From: Cyclina sinensis
Lineage: Eukaryota; Mollusca; Bivalvia; Venerida; Veneridae
Length of the DNA stretch: 64,000 nt
Direction of reading: 5' to 3'
Assembly (NCBI GenBank): GCA_012932295.1
Contig: JAAONU010000001.1
Location: forward strand, 24,672,193-24,736,192
Part shown: positions 11,880 through 24,200 of the stretch, one piece after another
Layout of the letters: every line of letters starts with the position of its first letter
Position numbering within the stretch: the stretch's first letter is position 1
The notes under the pieces: model-generated
What the model was told of the DNA's origin: nothing
The model's input: the letters and a program-made list of their open reading frames with translations, nothing else
Databases searched by the model: none
Program-made: the position numbers and the translations under genes

Positions 11880-12262
11880 AGACACCTTGCATGAACTGGG
11901 GTCAAGGTCACCGAGGCTAAAATACATTTTCTAGTTTACCTCATGGAGCCTTCATTTATTGACCAAAATCTTAGATATTTAGTATTTAGGTTCCTTGCAT
12001 GGACCTCTACCCTTGGGTGGGGTTTGATATTACTGGAATAAAAGTCAAGGTCACAGAGGTTAAAATAATTTTTTTTACCTTACGCGATAGTGTTTTGCTC
12101 GCATTCGATTCAATTTCAACCAAACTTTCACAAACTATTTACAGACAATAGATCTCCTTGTCCTTAGCCAAGCTGATTCCATCATGGATTCCAGAGTTAT
12201 GGCCGCTGAGTAATGGGACTAAGGTGAGCGATTTAGGGCCATCATGGCCCTTTCTTATACTT
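11880..12262. repeat. Dispersed repeat downstream of the TPR gene
   Basis: The block GACACCTTGCATGAACTGGGGTCAAGGTCACCGAGGCTAAA-like (from 11,880) recurs at 56,490-56,590. It is followed by a segment ending TTTAGGGCCATCATGGCCC, a common end of repeats in bivalve genomes in my experience. It contains AAGGTCA half-sites near 11,905 and 12,045. Confidence 0.6.
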
Positions 12263-12269
12263 ATGAACC

Positions 12270-14017
12270 CCCCAAATATTCTCATGCATTCGTGATTGCA
12301 AGATAAATAGACAGGAATATAGACTCTTAATATTTAGGAATTAAATATAAAACCAAAATGATTTTGTTTGTGAACATTTCTACGTGTTTATTCAGTCTCA
12401 AACTGTATATATGTCAAAACATGTCCGTCATTTTTTTGCAAAAATTGAGTTACTTTGCCAAAAAATCTCGACCGACTATCCGCCACGTCTTAGGTAAGTC
12501 AAAGAATGCTTCAGAAAAGAAAACAAAAAAACTTTGGAAACTATCTACACAAAAACAATAAAAAAAAATTCTTAAATAAAATGTAAATAAGATGTAAATG
12601 TGTTCTGTGATAACCTGAGTGTAGAAAAGTCGAATGTGCATATTGTTTGAAAACATCTTCAGGGTATGTATAGTGAGCCAATTGTTTTGTGAAAAATGTT
12701 ATTACATTATGAGAGATTTGGTGCACTGTTGCCCAATCATGTCTGACCAACATGATTTGCGATTGTAAACAGAATATACCCGTATTCAGATTGCACATAA
12801 CTGGTCTGATTTCGTCTACTTTGAAATTCGTCTTCATTGATCCAGTAAGAGATGTTTCTCAAATTTTCAAACCAAAACGACCTTCATAACTTTATTCATC
12901 TTAAAAATTCTTGATCAGATTGTAATTTGTCAGTATATATGTAACATGTGTAAATGATGAGAATGACGGCAACGATGATGGTTATGGTGATCATGGTGAT
13001 GATGATTATGAGGAAAAATTAATACAATTACAATTACATACAATTAGAAAGATAATTATGTCGAATAAAGGAGAAATATAGATGATACAATATAAAGGAT
13101 GATGATAATAGAAATAATGAAAATGATGAAGATGATTTTTTTGTATTTTTTTCATCCACAACGCCGAGGCGTGTAGGTATTTTTTTTAATGAATGATATA
13201 ATAAAGACGATGATAAAAATAAGAATAATAAAATAATGATGATAAAGATGATGGTGATGATGAGGAGAACGACATAAATTTAAAATAGCGATTATGATGA
13301 ATATAAAAGGAGAACTATAAATGATATAGAATAAATGATACAATATAAATATTATGATGTTGATATAATAGATATGCTGATGAAAATTAAAATAATGATG
13401 AAAATGATTTTTTTTTAATTTTGATTTTTATATTTTTTTGTTCTTTTTTCATCCACAACGCCAAGGCGTGTAGGTATTTTTGCAAATGAATGAGAATGAT
13501 GGATACTAAACATGCATGCTGATAAAATAATATTAAATTCTGTAAGATATCTTTTTTGTAACCTTTTAATTAATTGAGAATATTATGAGATCTGGTCTTT
13601 GGGGATTGAATCAAATGAACGAACAAGGGGTAGACTACTATCAGACAGAAATGCACAAAATGATTATAGTCTACACTGTGGAAATAAAGTCTGCCACAAG
13701 CATGAAGAGGGCAACAACACTGTAGATGGTGCAAGGCTCTTAATACATGTATTTTAAACAGTTTTGTTTTTTTGAAACTAGTTAATTAAGTCAATAAGAC
13801 TTTTAGGGAAAATAACAAATTACAAGTCTATATAATATTTACAACTACACTGAGAATGTGTTTAAGGACTGTAGCGGTTGTCTTTACGGAACTTTTTTTT
13901 TGGCCAAAAACATCTTTAATTATAAATAAAATAGATTTCAAAATATGTCAAAAATATTTGGAACTAAAAGATTGGAAAAAATACCATATGACGGGGGAAG
14001 TCGGTCTACATGCAAAT
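12270..14017. other. AT-rich flank downstream of the lysine-rich gene (copy B)
   Basis: Counterpart of 1-1,769 with the same GATGAT-rich stretch (12,950-13,490). A possible exon-like segment ending CACGTCTTAG|GTAAGTC (near 12,493) is present in both copies, but its frame cannot be linked to any gene. No gene is called. Confidence 0.55.
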
Positions 14018-16767
14018 TTAGAATATAGGAATGTCGACCTCGTGGTCGGCATTCAAAGAATCGCGGTCAAGGTCGTCGTCGGAATAGCAGCAGGGGCCAG
14101 TGACTGATACAAGTGATGGCTCGGCAGTTGGCTGGTTTGTCGCCATGGCGGATGGGGTTCTGGCCTTCATTGTGGATCGGCATCGGCTGAGAACGTCCCT
14201 GTTTCTTTCTGCATTTGCCTGCTTTTCTTTGATGTTCAAGTCTGCCTTCTTGCGGAACTGGTAGTCACTGTCAGCCCTCTTTTCCTTACACTTGGCTCTA
14301 GGAATGTCAAAGATATACTCGTATAGCAATATAAGTTAGATATAGCTGTAAAAGATTCTGTAATATCATAAGTTTAGATACTTTCTTTTATGTTTGGATT
14401 ATTGTTTCGGTATTTCTCTTTGAGACTCAAAACATTACTTTGAAAAACGGTCATGTTTACACATCTTATAGCATTTACGTGAAAATTTCCAGTCAAAATA
14501 CAATTGCACATATCTTATGGCTCTTTGTCACGGTCTGCGCGTTAAATTTGGAAAACATCTTCAATTAACATGAATTTACTAGTCCTATATTTTGATATTT
14601 TTGTCATAGTCATTTTTACTGTGTTACCTTTTCTTTTCATATTCCCTGGCAGCGTTTGTCTTCTGTTCCAACATTTCGGCTCTTTTGTATGCAGCATTCT
14701 GCTCTCTTTCGTAACGTATCTACAGTTTGAATATGACAACACGTTATAGAAACGAAGAAATTTAAAATAGTTTAGATAGGCTTAAATTACAAAATCACAC
14801 TATGTCATCGGAAGCTTCCAACGGGGAAGTGACGATTCAAATTTAAAGATGACAAAAACAATAGTCCTTTTTCTCCAGGGTACTTCAGAACACTATGTCA
14901 CTTCAGTATCTTTAACAGTTAAAACAAAACAACTAAATTAACGTCACCGAGCAAAATATATGTTACAATTTCACAGAACTTAAATTTGTTCACAATGATG
15001 TGATAGTGTTTCAAGAGTCTGTTTTAACGGTATAATGTATCATTTCCTTTTTTCACTTAAGAAAACTGGAACTATAATAATTTAGGTCTTGTTTTCTTTA
15101 TACAGACACTAAACTTACAAGTCCAGGGGTCCTTTTGATTGGCGGAAGAAGCGGCTTCCTCAAGATGGTTGGTCGGCTGTCAACCTCAATGTTGAAAGAT
15201 TCACCTCCGCGGGCTGTTCGATGGTTATACTCCACTGTAATATGAAAAATAAAAAAAAATGAAATAACAATATTCTTCTGGACAAACCTTAAGTCTGAAT
15301 TATAAAAATTAGTTACATGTATCGTCTACAGATAACAATGTATGTTTAAATTGCTTATTTCATTGACTGTATTACTTACGTCCCATTGTCACTGGTATCA
15401 GTTGATATGAATTGTAAGAAATTTCCTTCATTTCAGTTTTTTTAAAGAAAGAAAGAAAAAACAAACATGTTAGGTTTTTTGGTTTAATTCAGTTTAACGC
15501 GATTTAACAGTCAAAGTCATGTTGGGGAGACAGTGTAATTGACCATCGTTACTGGGAAAGACCAGTACTAGACTCAAATTCTCTGTAAGTAACTGCTTAC
15601 TTTCTAACACAAATGGAAATGTTAAGTAGTGGGCCTCAAACCTATGACCATTCATCAGTGTGAGGTTACATGTTCAAACTGAGGGAAAGAAGCAATCAAA
15701 AACCATTATATTTAAAAAAAAAAATAAGAATAAAAGAATTTCATGCGGCCAGTTATTTTTGATTTTGATGAATAAATGACCATGAGATAAAAATAACACT
15801 CAAACAAACGAACCTAGTTTTGGAGGAGAAGTTCTGGCAGCAATTGCTTTCCGCTTCTTTTCTCTTCGTCTCTCTTTTCGCTTAGCGAACCATGTCGCTA
15901 TAAAACCAAACAGGCAAGGCAATTTTCTGCGACTCTTGATGTTTGCAGTATCTTCTCCCACCGTTTCTTCAATGTCTGAGGAGTTTCTCTGTACCTCCTT
16001 CTTATTTTGACATTTCTGTTAGAGATATGAATTGGTTATAAAGAGAAACAAAACAAGAACGTAAATAATGGACGAATAAGATACTAGTTATATTGAAAGT
16101 TGATTAAAAACAATATGATGAAATTTAAACAAGGAGGAACGACTAAAGGAAGGAAGGAAGGAAGGAAGGAACAAACGAACGAACGAAGAATGAACGAACA
16201 AACGAACGAAGAATGGATGGATGTTTGAAAGAAACTGATTTTTTATCTATGTGAACTATAATACGCTTAACTGTATATATATTGTAAGAATAGTTATTGT
16301 TTTACCTTGTCTTTCTTGATTTTCACGTTTTCCTTGGTCTTATTTCCAGCGGTGTCGGATTCTGTTCTAGCTTGACTTTTTTCGTCATTTTTCTGTTGTG
16401 CGTCGTCTAACGGCAACACGCGGTTCTTCATTTTTCTGCCTTTCTTCTTTTTCTTTTTCTTGCCCGTTTTCTCTGGTTCCTCGTCTCTTTTCTTTACCTC
16501 TGCAGATTCTTCATTAGTATCTTTAACCTCGGCCACCCTTGCTCTAAACATTTCTTCTATGTGCTTTGCATACGTGATTTCAACTTCGTTGAAACTTTCT
16601 TCAATTTTAGCTGTACGGTCGATGGGGACCAAAGGCTTCAGAGGGAAGAACTTCACATTATCACTTCGCGCGATAACAGCATTAAAATTTTTACCTGTGT
16701 CTTCCACGTTGTCTTTGGAGGATCCCTCCTCCAAAAATCTGACTCGGCGTGGTCCTTTTTCAGCCAT
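14018..16767 (-). CDS. Uncharacterised lysine-rich protein with RVxF motif, copy B (5 exons, 383 aa)
   Basis: Exons: 16,767-16,306, 16,015-15,814, 15,234-15,119, 14,719-14,628, 14,297-14,018. Exon lengths are identical to copy A (462, 202, 116, 92, 280), giving the same 383-residue length. By eye about eleven residues differ, for example E54K, D90E, S142N, and Pro to Leu at the end of exon 3. The RVRF motif, lysine run and C-terminus are kept. The donor of exon 1 differs outside the exon (GTAAAA here, GTATAT in copy A). No stop or frameshift has accumulated in either copy, so both may be expressed, or the duplication is young. This copy lies about 1.5 kb downstream of the complete ARPC1 on the same strand and converges with the TPR gene. 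Function unknown. Confidence 0.86.
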
Positions 16768-16930
16768 TTCGGCTGTTTTGTTATGCCCACGCTAAAAGCC
16801 TGACTGAATGCCAGCGCTCTGTTGAGTTATGCTAGGCAACGTCGCCAGACGTCGTTATGCTTGTTATGACGTCACAAACGCCAAATGGATTATGGGAAGC
16901 TATTCATACAAAAAATATAGTGCACAAGGA
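16768..16930 (-). promoter_or_regulatory. Candidate promoter of the lysine-rich gene, copy B
   Basis: It keeps the CRE palindrome TGACGTCA (16,867-16,874) and the X-box-like GTTATGCTAGGCAAC (16,826-16,840) of copy A, in the same order and spacing from the start codon. Confidence 0.4.
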
Positions 16931-18295
16931 ACACAGGAGATGAGAGTACACCCTTTGACAAAATAAAACAGTATTTGTTTTAAAATACTCTTCATTGTCA
17001 AACACAACTCTTGTATTACGCGATATCCGTTACTCTTGGTAACTTTAGTTTTTGTTTTGTGTTCTTGGGCTCATTCTTTGCTTTCAGGCCAACTGTTAGG
17101 TTGTTATATCTCCCTAGTGCAAGGCCTACAATTTCATCAAATAAACTTGGGTTAAAAAAAGAACAGTTCCGGCTCTTATTCCATGGCTTAATGATGCAGT
17201 GAGGTATACACTTAAAGATGTATCACGTGGTCATAGATCATCCACACTTCCTGGCTACTATTTTTAACTTTTTTTTTTAACATAAGACAGCAATTCCATC
17301 ACGGTTGTCTTACCGAGTATAAAATAGCAAGTGCCAAATATGAAGATTCATTACATCTGGGAGGTTTTTCATTGAAAGCAAGTTATATTTCCTTCCTTCT
17401 GAGTATTTTGTAGAAAACGAATGAACAAATAGTAAAACAAAATGGTTATTTTCCAGCTTTTATGCATACCTTAGTAAACTTCCAGAACAAACCTGTCATT
17501 GAATTTGGACTGTTGGTTTGCTTTAATTCAAAACTTACTGGTTGAATAGTGAACATAGCACACTCTGAATACTGTAGGTTCGCTATGGTCTCAAGTGTAA
17601 TAACAAGTGTACAACAGCAGTATCAAGGTTAACATTTGTCATAGTGCGCCATTTGTAATTTTCAAACTCTGAAAAGGGGCACAGTCCTTTATATAAAACT
17701 ATGATACATGTACTTGAAGCAGAAACTTTTAATGGCATAAAGGATCTAGGAAAATTCCAAGTCTATTTAATTTAAAAAAAAAAAACATATATAATGCTGG
17801 TTACCATTTCTTAGAATGGGGCCTGGTGGATAAGCATTTTAATTATAGTTATCCAACGAAGGCTGTAACAATACAAACAATTTCCAAATGTTATCAATAA
17901 CTTTATTTGACATGATTAATATACTCCAAAAAAGCAAGAGATATCAGTACTTACTATAACAAAACATGGTAAATAATACAATGTACACGTTTATTGCTTT
18001 TCCATGCATTGGTTGATACAATGCTTTGAATTACCTAAAATCTTATGATAATTTAACTTGCAAAAAATCCTAAAAATGCCTTTTCATATATCTGGATGCA
18101 ATAAAAAAATCATCTTTTCACTTCCTGGAATGCTATAAATGTTGATTAAATATGTGCATACAAAGAAGTCATAAAATTGTGACACTTTTGTCAAAACTGT
18201 CAGTTAAGAATACAAATGGTTATACACAAGAAGATAAAAATGATGCCAAACATGACAAATGTCCACTGAAAGACAATCTGGTAGATTAAGCACCT
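16931..18295. other. Intergenic sequence between ARPC1 and lysine-rich gene (copy B)
   Basis: Probably contains the ARPC1 3-prime UTR just below 18,296 (minus-strand AATAAA-type hexamers, seen as TTTATT near 17,990 and 17,902). Otherwise no exon is visible. It corresponds to 4,490-5,880 of copy A. Confidence 0.5.
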
Positions 18296-21200
18296 TTAGG
18301 CAATCTTCAATCCAGCCAATGAGCGTTCAAGACTCTGAAATATAAAACAATATAACTACTTAAAGTTATGTTTGAGGCAGTTCCAGTAAAACATATAACT
18401 CATGCCAAGAAGGCAAAATAGCACGGAGGATCTTTTATATAGGGGTGTCTTTTCTTGTCAAACTTCTAAAGTGAGTTGGTCCATTTTAAAAGTGCCTGCC
18501 AGGGGTGAGATGTTTTACTAGAATGGCACAAAGATATAAAGTTTTACCAGGCTTTAAGGATTAGAGCATCAGATACAATGTCAAGGCTCTGTTGTAATAA
18601 ATTTTCAAAATAATGCTCACAACCAAGTAATTGGACAGCAACAGTACTAGCCATACAACCTGAAAGCTCCCTACAGCAGAAGCCAATATCTTGGTGAAAA
18701 TAACACGTGTTCAGTGTAATACAGTTATCTTTTATGTTGCTTCCACATGCATTAATAACATAAATTATCCTGTATACTCAAAAAAAAAAAAACATTCTAT
18801 TTTTTAATTTTCTTTAAAGCACCAAGAGAATGACAGATTGGTGCTGAGGTGAAATAAAAAGATGAAATGTCACCAGCAAGTGACCAATGCCTCCACCCCA
18901 CCCACAAACTGTCTGTCTTTTGGGCAGGCTCCGTACATAAAACTTGCAACAATTATAAGTTCAACACAAATCATGTTTCTTTAATATTCAATACTAGTCT
19001 GTTCTTCTGACACATATTTAGTAAAAATGTTTATTAGTAAATGGTTAGTTCTATTAATGATTTATGATATTACTATTCAATGTAACTGATGATGTGACCC
19101 ATTTATGGTCACTGTAAGAACGTGCAGTTGTTCTTGTGCCTAAAATTTGAAGATTTCATGTGCGGAAATGGTCTAAGCAAGATCCTGATGAATGTGTTGG
19201 GATTGAAACATGCTGAGTAAAACCTTGAGATGACAAAGCCACTGCTATTTCAGCAGGACACTGTTCTGTTATAGTTTGGTTGAAATCCCAAGTGCATATG
19301 GTAAGTGTGACCTTGACCTCTGAGCTGCAGGCCTGGGTTTTGCACATGATACATCACCTCAATGTGCAACACATCTATACAAAACTATTTCAAATCCATC
19401 AATAAATGATTATATTATGGACTGGACGTCACCATCTATTGACAATCCTATCATGACTTTTGACATATAAGTGTGACCTTGACCTTTGAGCTGCAGACCT
19501 GATTCTTGTGCGTGACATGACATCTTAATTTGCAATACCAACTTATTACAACATTCATCAGAATTACAAAATCAATGACTGCACATGACCATTAATGCAC
19601 TTTTATGAAAAATTTCCTATGAAGTCTAAGTGTGACCTTGACCTTTGAGCTACAGACCTGGGTCTTACATGCCATACAATGATTTAATGTGCTACATGTA
19701 TATGAAAAATTATTTTAAAATCCATCCATAAATGACAAAGTTATGGACCGAACAAGACCATTTATTTACAATCATATCATGACTTTAAACATGTAAGTGT
19801 GACCTTGACCTTTGACCAAGAGACCTGATTCTTCTGACATGTCATCATTATGTCCAACACATTTATGCACAGTTATCTTAAAATCCATCCAGAAATAAAA
19901 GATTTGTTGCCCGGACACAAACATAGTACTTTCATGAAAAATTCCCTTCGGAGCTTGACCTTTGAGCTTCAGACTTGGGTCTTGTGTGTGACACATTGTT
20001 TCAATGTGCTATAAATTTGTGCAGAATTATTTCAAAATCCATCTGTAAATCACAAAGTTATGGACTGACATTTTTATCATCTCATTGCAACATGGTCTAC
20101 TTCTTTTCAGAGAAGCTACTGAGAGAACTTGCCAGATGGTAGAGACATAAATCATATATCTTCAAATATCTAAGATTTTTCTTATCTTGTTAGAAAATCT
20201 CACCTTAATGTCCCAGATAATCAGCTGTCCATCCGCAGCAGAGGTGGCAATCTTACTGCAGTCTGACTTAGTACCTGCATGTATTGACACTTGCCTGAAA
20301 TATACAGAAAAAAGTGTTGCTCAATACGTAGGTAAGGATACACAATTATGTTCTGACAAAAAAGTAATGCACAAAAATTCTTCAGTATTATAAGCTTACA
20401 AACTGTGCTGAGGGTTAGGTCAGATAAATACCAAGAAAATCTCTTGCTACAATGGGTTAATGCAGAGACATAGATAACAGAGATAGGCAACTTCCTAGCT
20501 AGTTAAGGTCTCACGCGTGCCTGCTTAGACAGTGACTTGTAGCAAGTATAACTTGTTAACTAGTTGCCAAATTGAAACAAATTATACATTTTCTGAAAGC
20601 CTAGTCATTTGTCTATTGCTGCAGGTAAAATAATTTTAGTCCTGGTAAAAATAAATGATGCATCATGTGTTAAAGAGAACTGAAACTTAATCATTTATCA
20701 CGAAACTATAAAGATGGTGAAAAACTGGGATAGTGGGTATATTCTGCCAAGTTATATTAAATTAAAGGGCTAGAAAGTTGCCAATATTTTAACTTGAAGC
20801 TATAGACGACTGTTTAAGCTTTCAAATGATGTATACCTTAAAAGGGTCGAACAAATAGCCATTGAGTTTTAATTGCTTCAAAATGCCTAATTTTTTCACT
20901 TTTTGAGAGGCATGTGCGCTAATTTAATGGAGTAAATAGGAGCTGCTTATCTCTGTTATCTATGTCTCTGGTTAATGTAACAATTTTAGATCTGATTTTA
21001 TCATCAGGAGTTTTATGGCTCTACACCCTTACCTGATTGCTTTAACAGTTCAGCCATATACTTTAGAAATCATTTGAAATTGGCAGTGGTTACACACCAT
21101 TACTACCAATCCTTGGTTAGGACAGACTTTAATACACCCTTACAAGATTAAGTAGTACATACGTGACTGTGTTCTGATGAAGAGTTTTCAATGCAGTAGA

Positions 21201-24200
21201 AGTCTCCTGACCAGACGCCCCCTTCTTATCCAAACTCCTAAAGCGGTCCATGGCACTGCAAGTAAAAAGAAATGCATTATTCACATGACTGGCAATGAAT
21301 AAATCCCTATTCTAATGGAGAGGGAAATTTTGACCTGGTCTGACACAAAAAGAAACTATAGTGCCTCTCTTCTGACATTTGTGCATTATGACAAGTAAAA
21401 ACACCAGGTTAATCTGTATATCACATACCTGACCATCAAAGTATTAACATGACTGACCGTTTATCACTTAAATTATTCCAAGAGATAACATGAGTGAAAG
21501 TACATCAGATGGAATATTTCAAGAAAAAATATGAACGACAGTTTATCACTTAAATTATTTCAAGTGAAAACATGACTGACAATGTATCTCATGAACTATT
21601 CTAAGTGGAAATGTGACTGACAATGTATCTCATGAACTATTCTAAGTGGAAATATGAGTGACAATGTATCTCATGAACTATTCTAAGTGGAAATGTGATT
21701 GACAATGTATCTCATGAACTATTCTAAGTGGAAATGTGAGTGACAATGTATCTCATGAACTATTCTAAGTGGAAATGTGAGTGACAATGTATCTCATAAA
21801 CTATTCCTAGCAGAAACGTGATTAAAAGTATATCAAATGAACATTTCAAGAAAACCTACTAGTCAAAGTAATTCACATGGAATTTCACGAGGACACATGA
21901 ATGTGGTGAATAATTAACTATCCATCTTTATCGAATTATACACCGATCCATCAATTTCAAGTACATACCTCACTTTGGCTTCACTCCCATCTTTAGGTAC
22001 ATCAAGATCATGAACATATTCTATGTCACCATTGGGCTTCTGCGTAAACAGCTTGGGGCAGCAGTCAAATCCCTTAAGAAACACAGATGATTTCAAAACT
22101 ACAGAAAGTACGAATAGGACTGTTCACATTTATTGACAATTTTCTGTAACACTAAGCAGTCCATCTGCTTTTAATTATGAAGACATTTTTAAGACCTTTT
22201 ATAAGATAAATGTTTAGGACTAACAAAACTGTTCACCTTGTCAAAGATTGTAGCAAATGCTGCATTCCATTGCAATGTAGTTTTTGACATAATGTTTGAT
22301 TACACTTACCACAATAAATTATAGGTATTTTTACAGAAAAGATTTTTTAAAGGCAAAGACAGAATGATATTACAATAAAGTAAAATGATTTACTGTCTCT
22401 AATGTGAATGAGCTTCTTTCTATATACAGCAAAACCTTTTGTCAGCTATAACTCTCTAGAACTGACTGTTCTTTGAGACAATACTCCCCAATGTTGAGAC
22501 AATAAATGTAAGACAATATGCACCAATCTGAGACAATAAATTTTAACTTCAGACAATACAACCCGTTTATATACAGTAAAACTATACTACTTACTGCAAC
22601 TGCTAAGCTATTCTCTGTCACCCAAGTGAGACTGTAGAAGGGCAGGAATGTACCTTTGATCATTGATAATCTGTAAATAACAAAATCAAGGTATCTGCTA
22701 TATACAAAAATATTGCTCTATAATTTTAACTTACAGCATTTCACTTGTGGCCAATAACTATTGTTTTATAAATCAAAGTATATCATTAATTTATCATATA
22801 TTAAAATCCAATGAAAGTGACAGACTATAAGAAAAAGATTAAACAAGAGCTATCAGTGGAGACAGCATGCTTGACTATTTAAGTACTGGATAGTTAAGAA
22901 AGGGATAACTATTAAAAATCAATTTAATTCAAGATCTATAGACAATCTTCTTCTCAATGGTAACTATATATAATGCTGTGCTGAGCAGGACAGAATTTTT
23001 AAGGAAAATTCTAAGTTTAAAGTGGAGATCATTCTTGAAATGGGTGCTAAAATTATGAACCTTGTCATACATGATGTGGGTGATGATCACAACAATATTT
23101 GTAGTCTGATGTAAATGCCTTACAAAATAAAGAAATTAAAGTAAAAAAATTAAAAAGCAAAAATTGAAATTTCAAAGGGGAGATAAAAATATTGAAATAT
23201 GGGTGCTAGAGTTATGAACCATATCAAACATGATGTGTGTGATGATCAGGAACATATATTTGAAGTCTGAAGTAAATCCCTCAAGAAATAAGAATTTATA
23301 GTAAAATATTACAATTTTAAAGAAAATTTTAAGTTTAAAGGGGAGATAATTCTGGAAATATGGGTGCTAGAGTTATGAACCTTATCACATATGATGTGGG
23401 TGATGATAAGGAGCATATATTAGAAGTTTGAAGTAAAGCTCTTAACACATAAATAAGTTATAGTAAAAATATTTTACTGTACAAAAACTTTAATCAGAAA
23501 TCTGGACGCAGACACTGGGTTTAGTAGGACAGCATTGTACTTCCTATAGTTGCGCTAAGAAAACACTTCTGGCCAGCAGGATAAGGTTTTACATATATGT
23601 AAAAGAAGTAATATGACATAAAATAAAAGAACTTACGCTTGCCCATTAGAGGCATTAACAATACCAATGCTGGAATCATGTCCCACCCAGGCAAGCTTCT
23701 CCCCAGAAGCAGAGAATGATACACAGTGTACCCATCCTCCTGAAAGATGAAAAGAACACGAAAGTTGTATAATATCATGGGTGGTTACAGTATGGCAAAG
23801 GTTTGTGAGAAACTAGAATTGTATCCATAACACATGGGTGCCCACACTCTGTGCCTCTGTCAGTATGCTAGTCCTTGTATGGTGCAAGGTGGTGGGAAGC
23901 AGGTGGTAAATGAGTATGTTTGGTGAGTAGTGGGTAAGAGGGGAGTCCTGGGGAAGATGGCAGGGAGGTAAGGTATCAGCTACTACAACAGTGTCTGTAG
24001 ACTGGGGTGCTATATAAACTCATTGGGGAGGTGGTGGGGTCTCTGAAATTCCTAGGCAAACAGGAACACCAAACCACAGGTGTGCAACTCTTCATACTGA
24101 TATATACCTACCCTGTTCTAGTTACATAACCCAAAATTATATTCTTTTGCCTCAGCATTTGACACAAGCTGAAATACATCTATTTTCAAACAATCAAGGG

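Larger units (their letters stand above)
12270..21386. repeat. Segmental duplication, unit 2 (part aligned with unit 1)
   Basis: Aligned with 1-8,723. Extra sequence here relative to unit 1: about 190 bp near 15,405-15,600, two more units of the ~170-bp repeat (19,285-20,070) and the 508-bp transposon at 20,463-20,970. It lacks about 120 bp present in unit 1 near 6,905-7,075 and the second copy of the last ARPC1 exon. The right end at 21,386 lies 40 bp from a 41-bp minisatellite. Confidence 0.93.

Noticed and set aside
21426..23460. Regular repeats considered as a CRISPR-like array
   Set aside because: Units are directly adjacent with no unique spacers and lie in animal introns.
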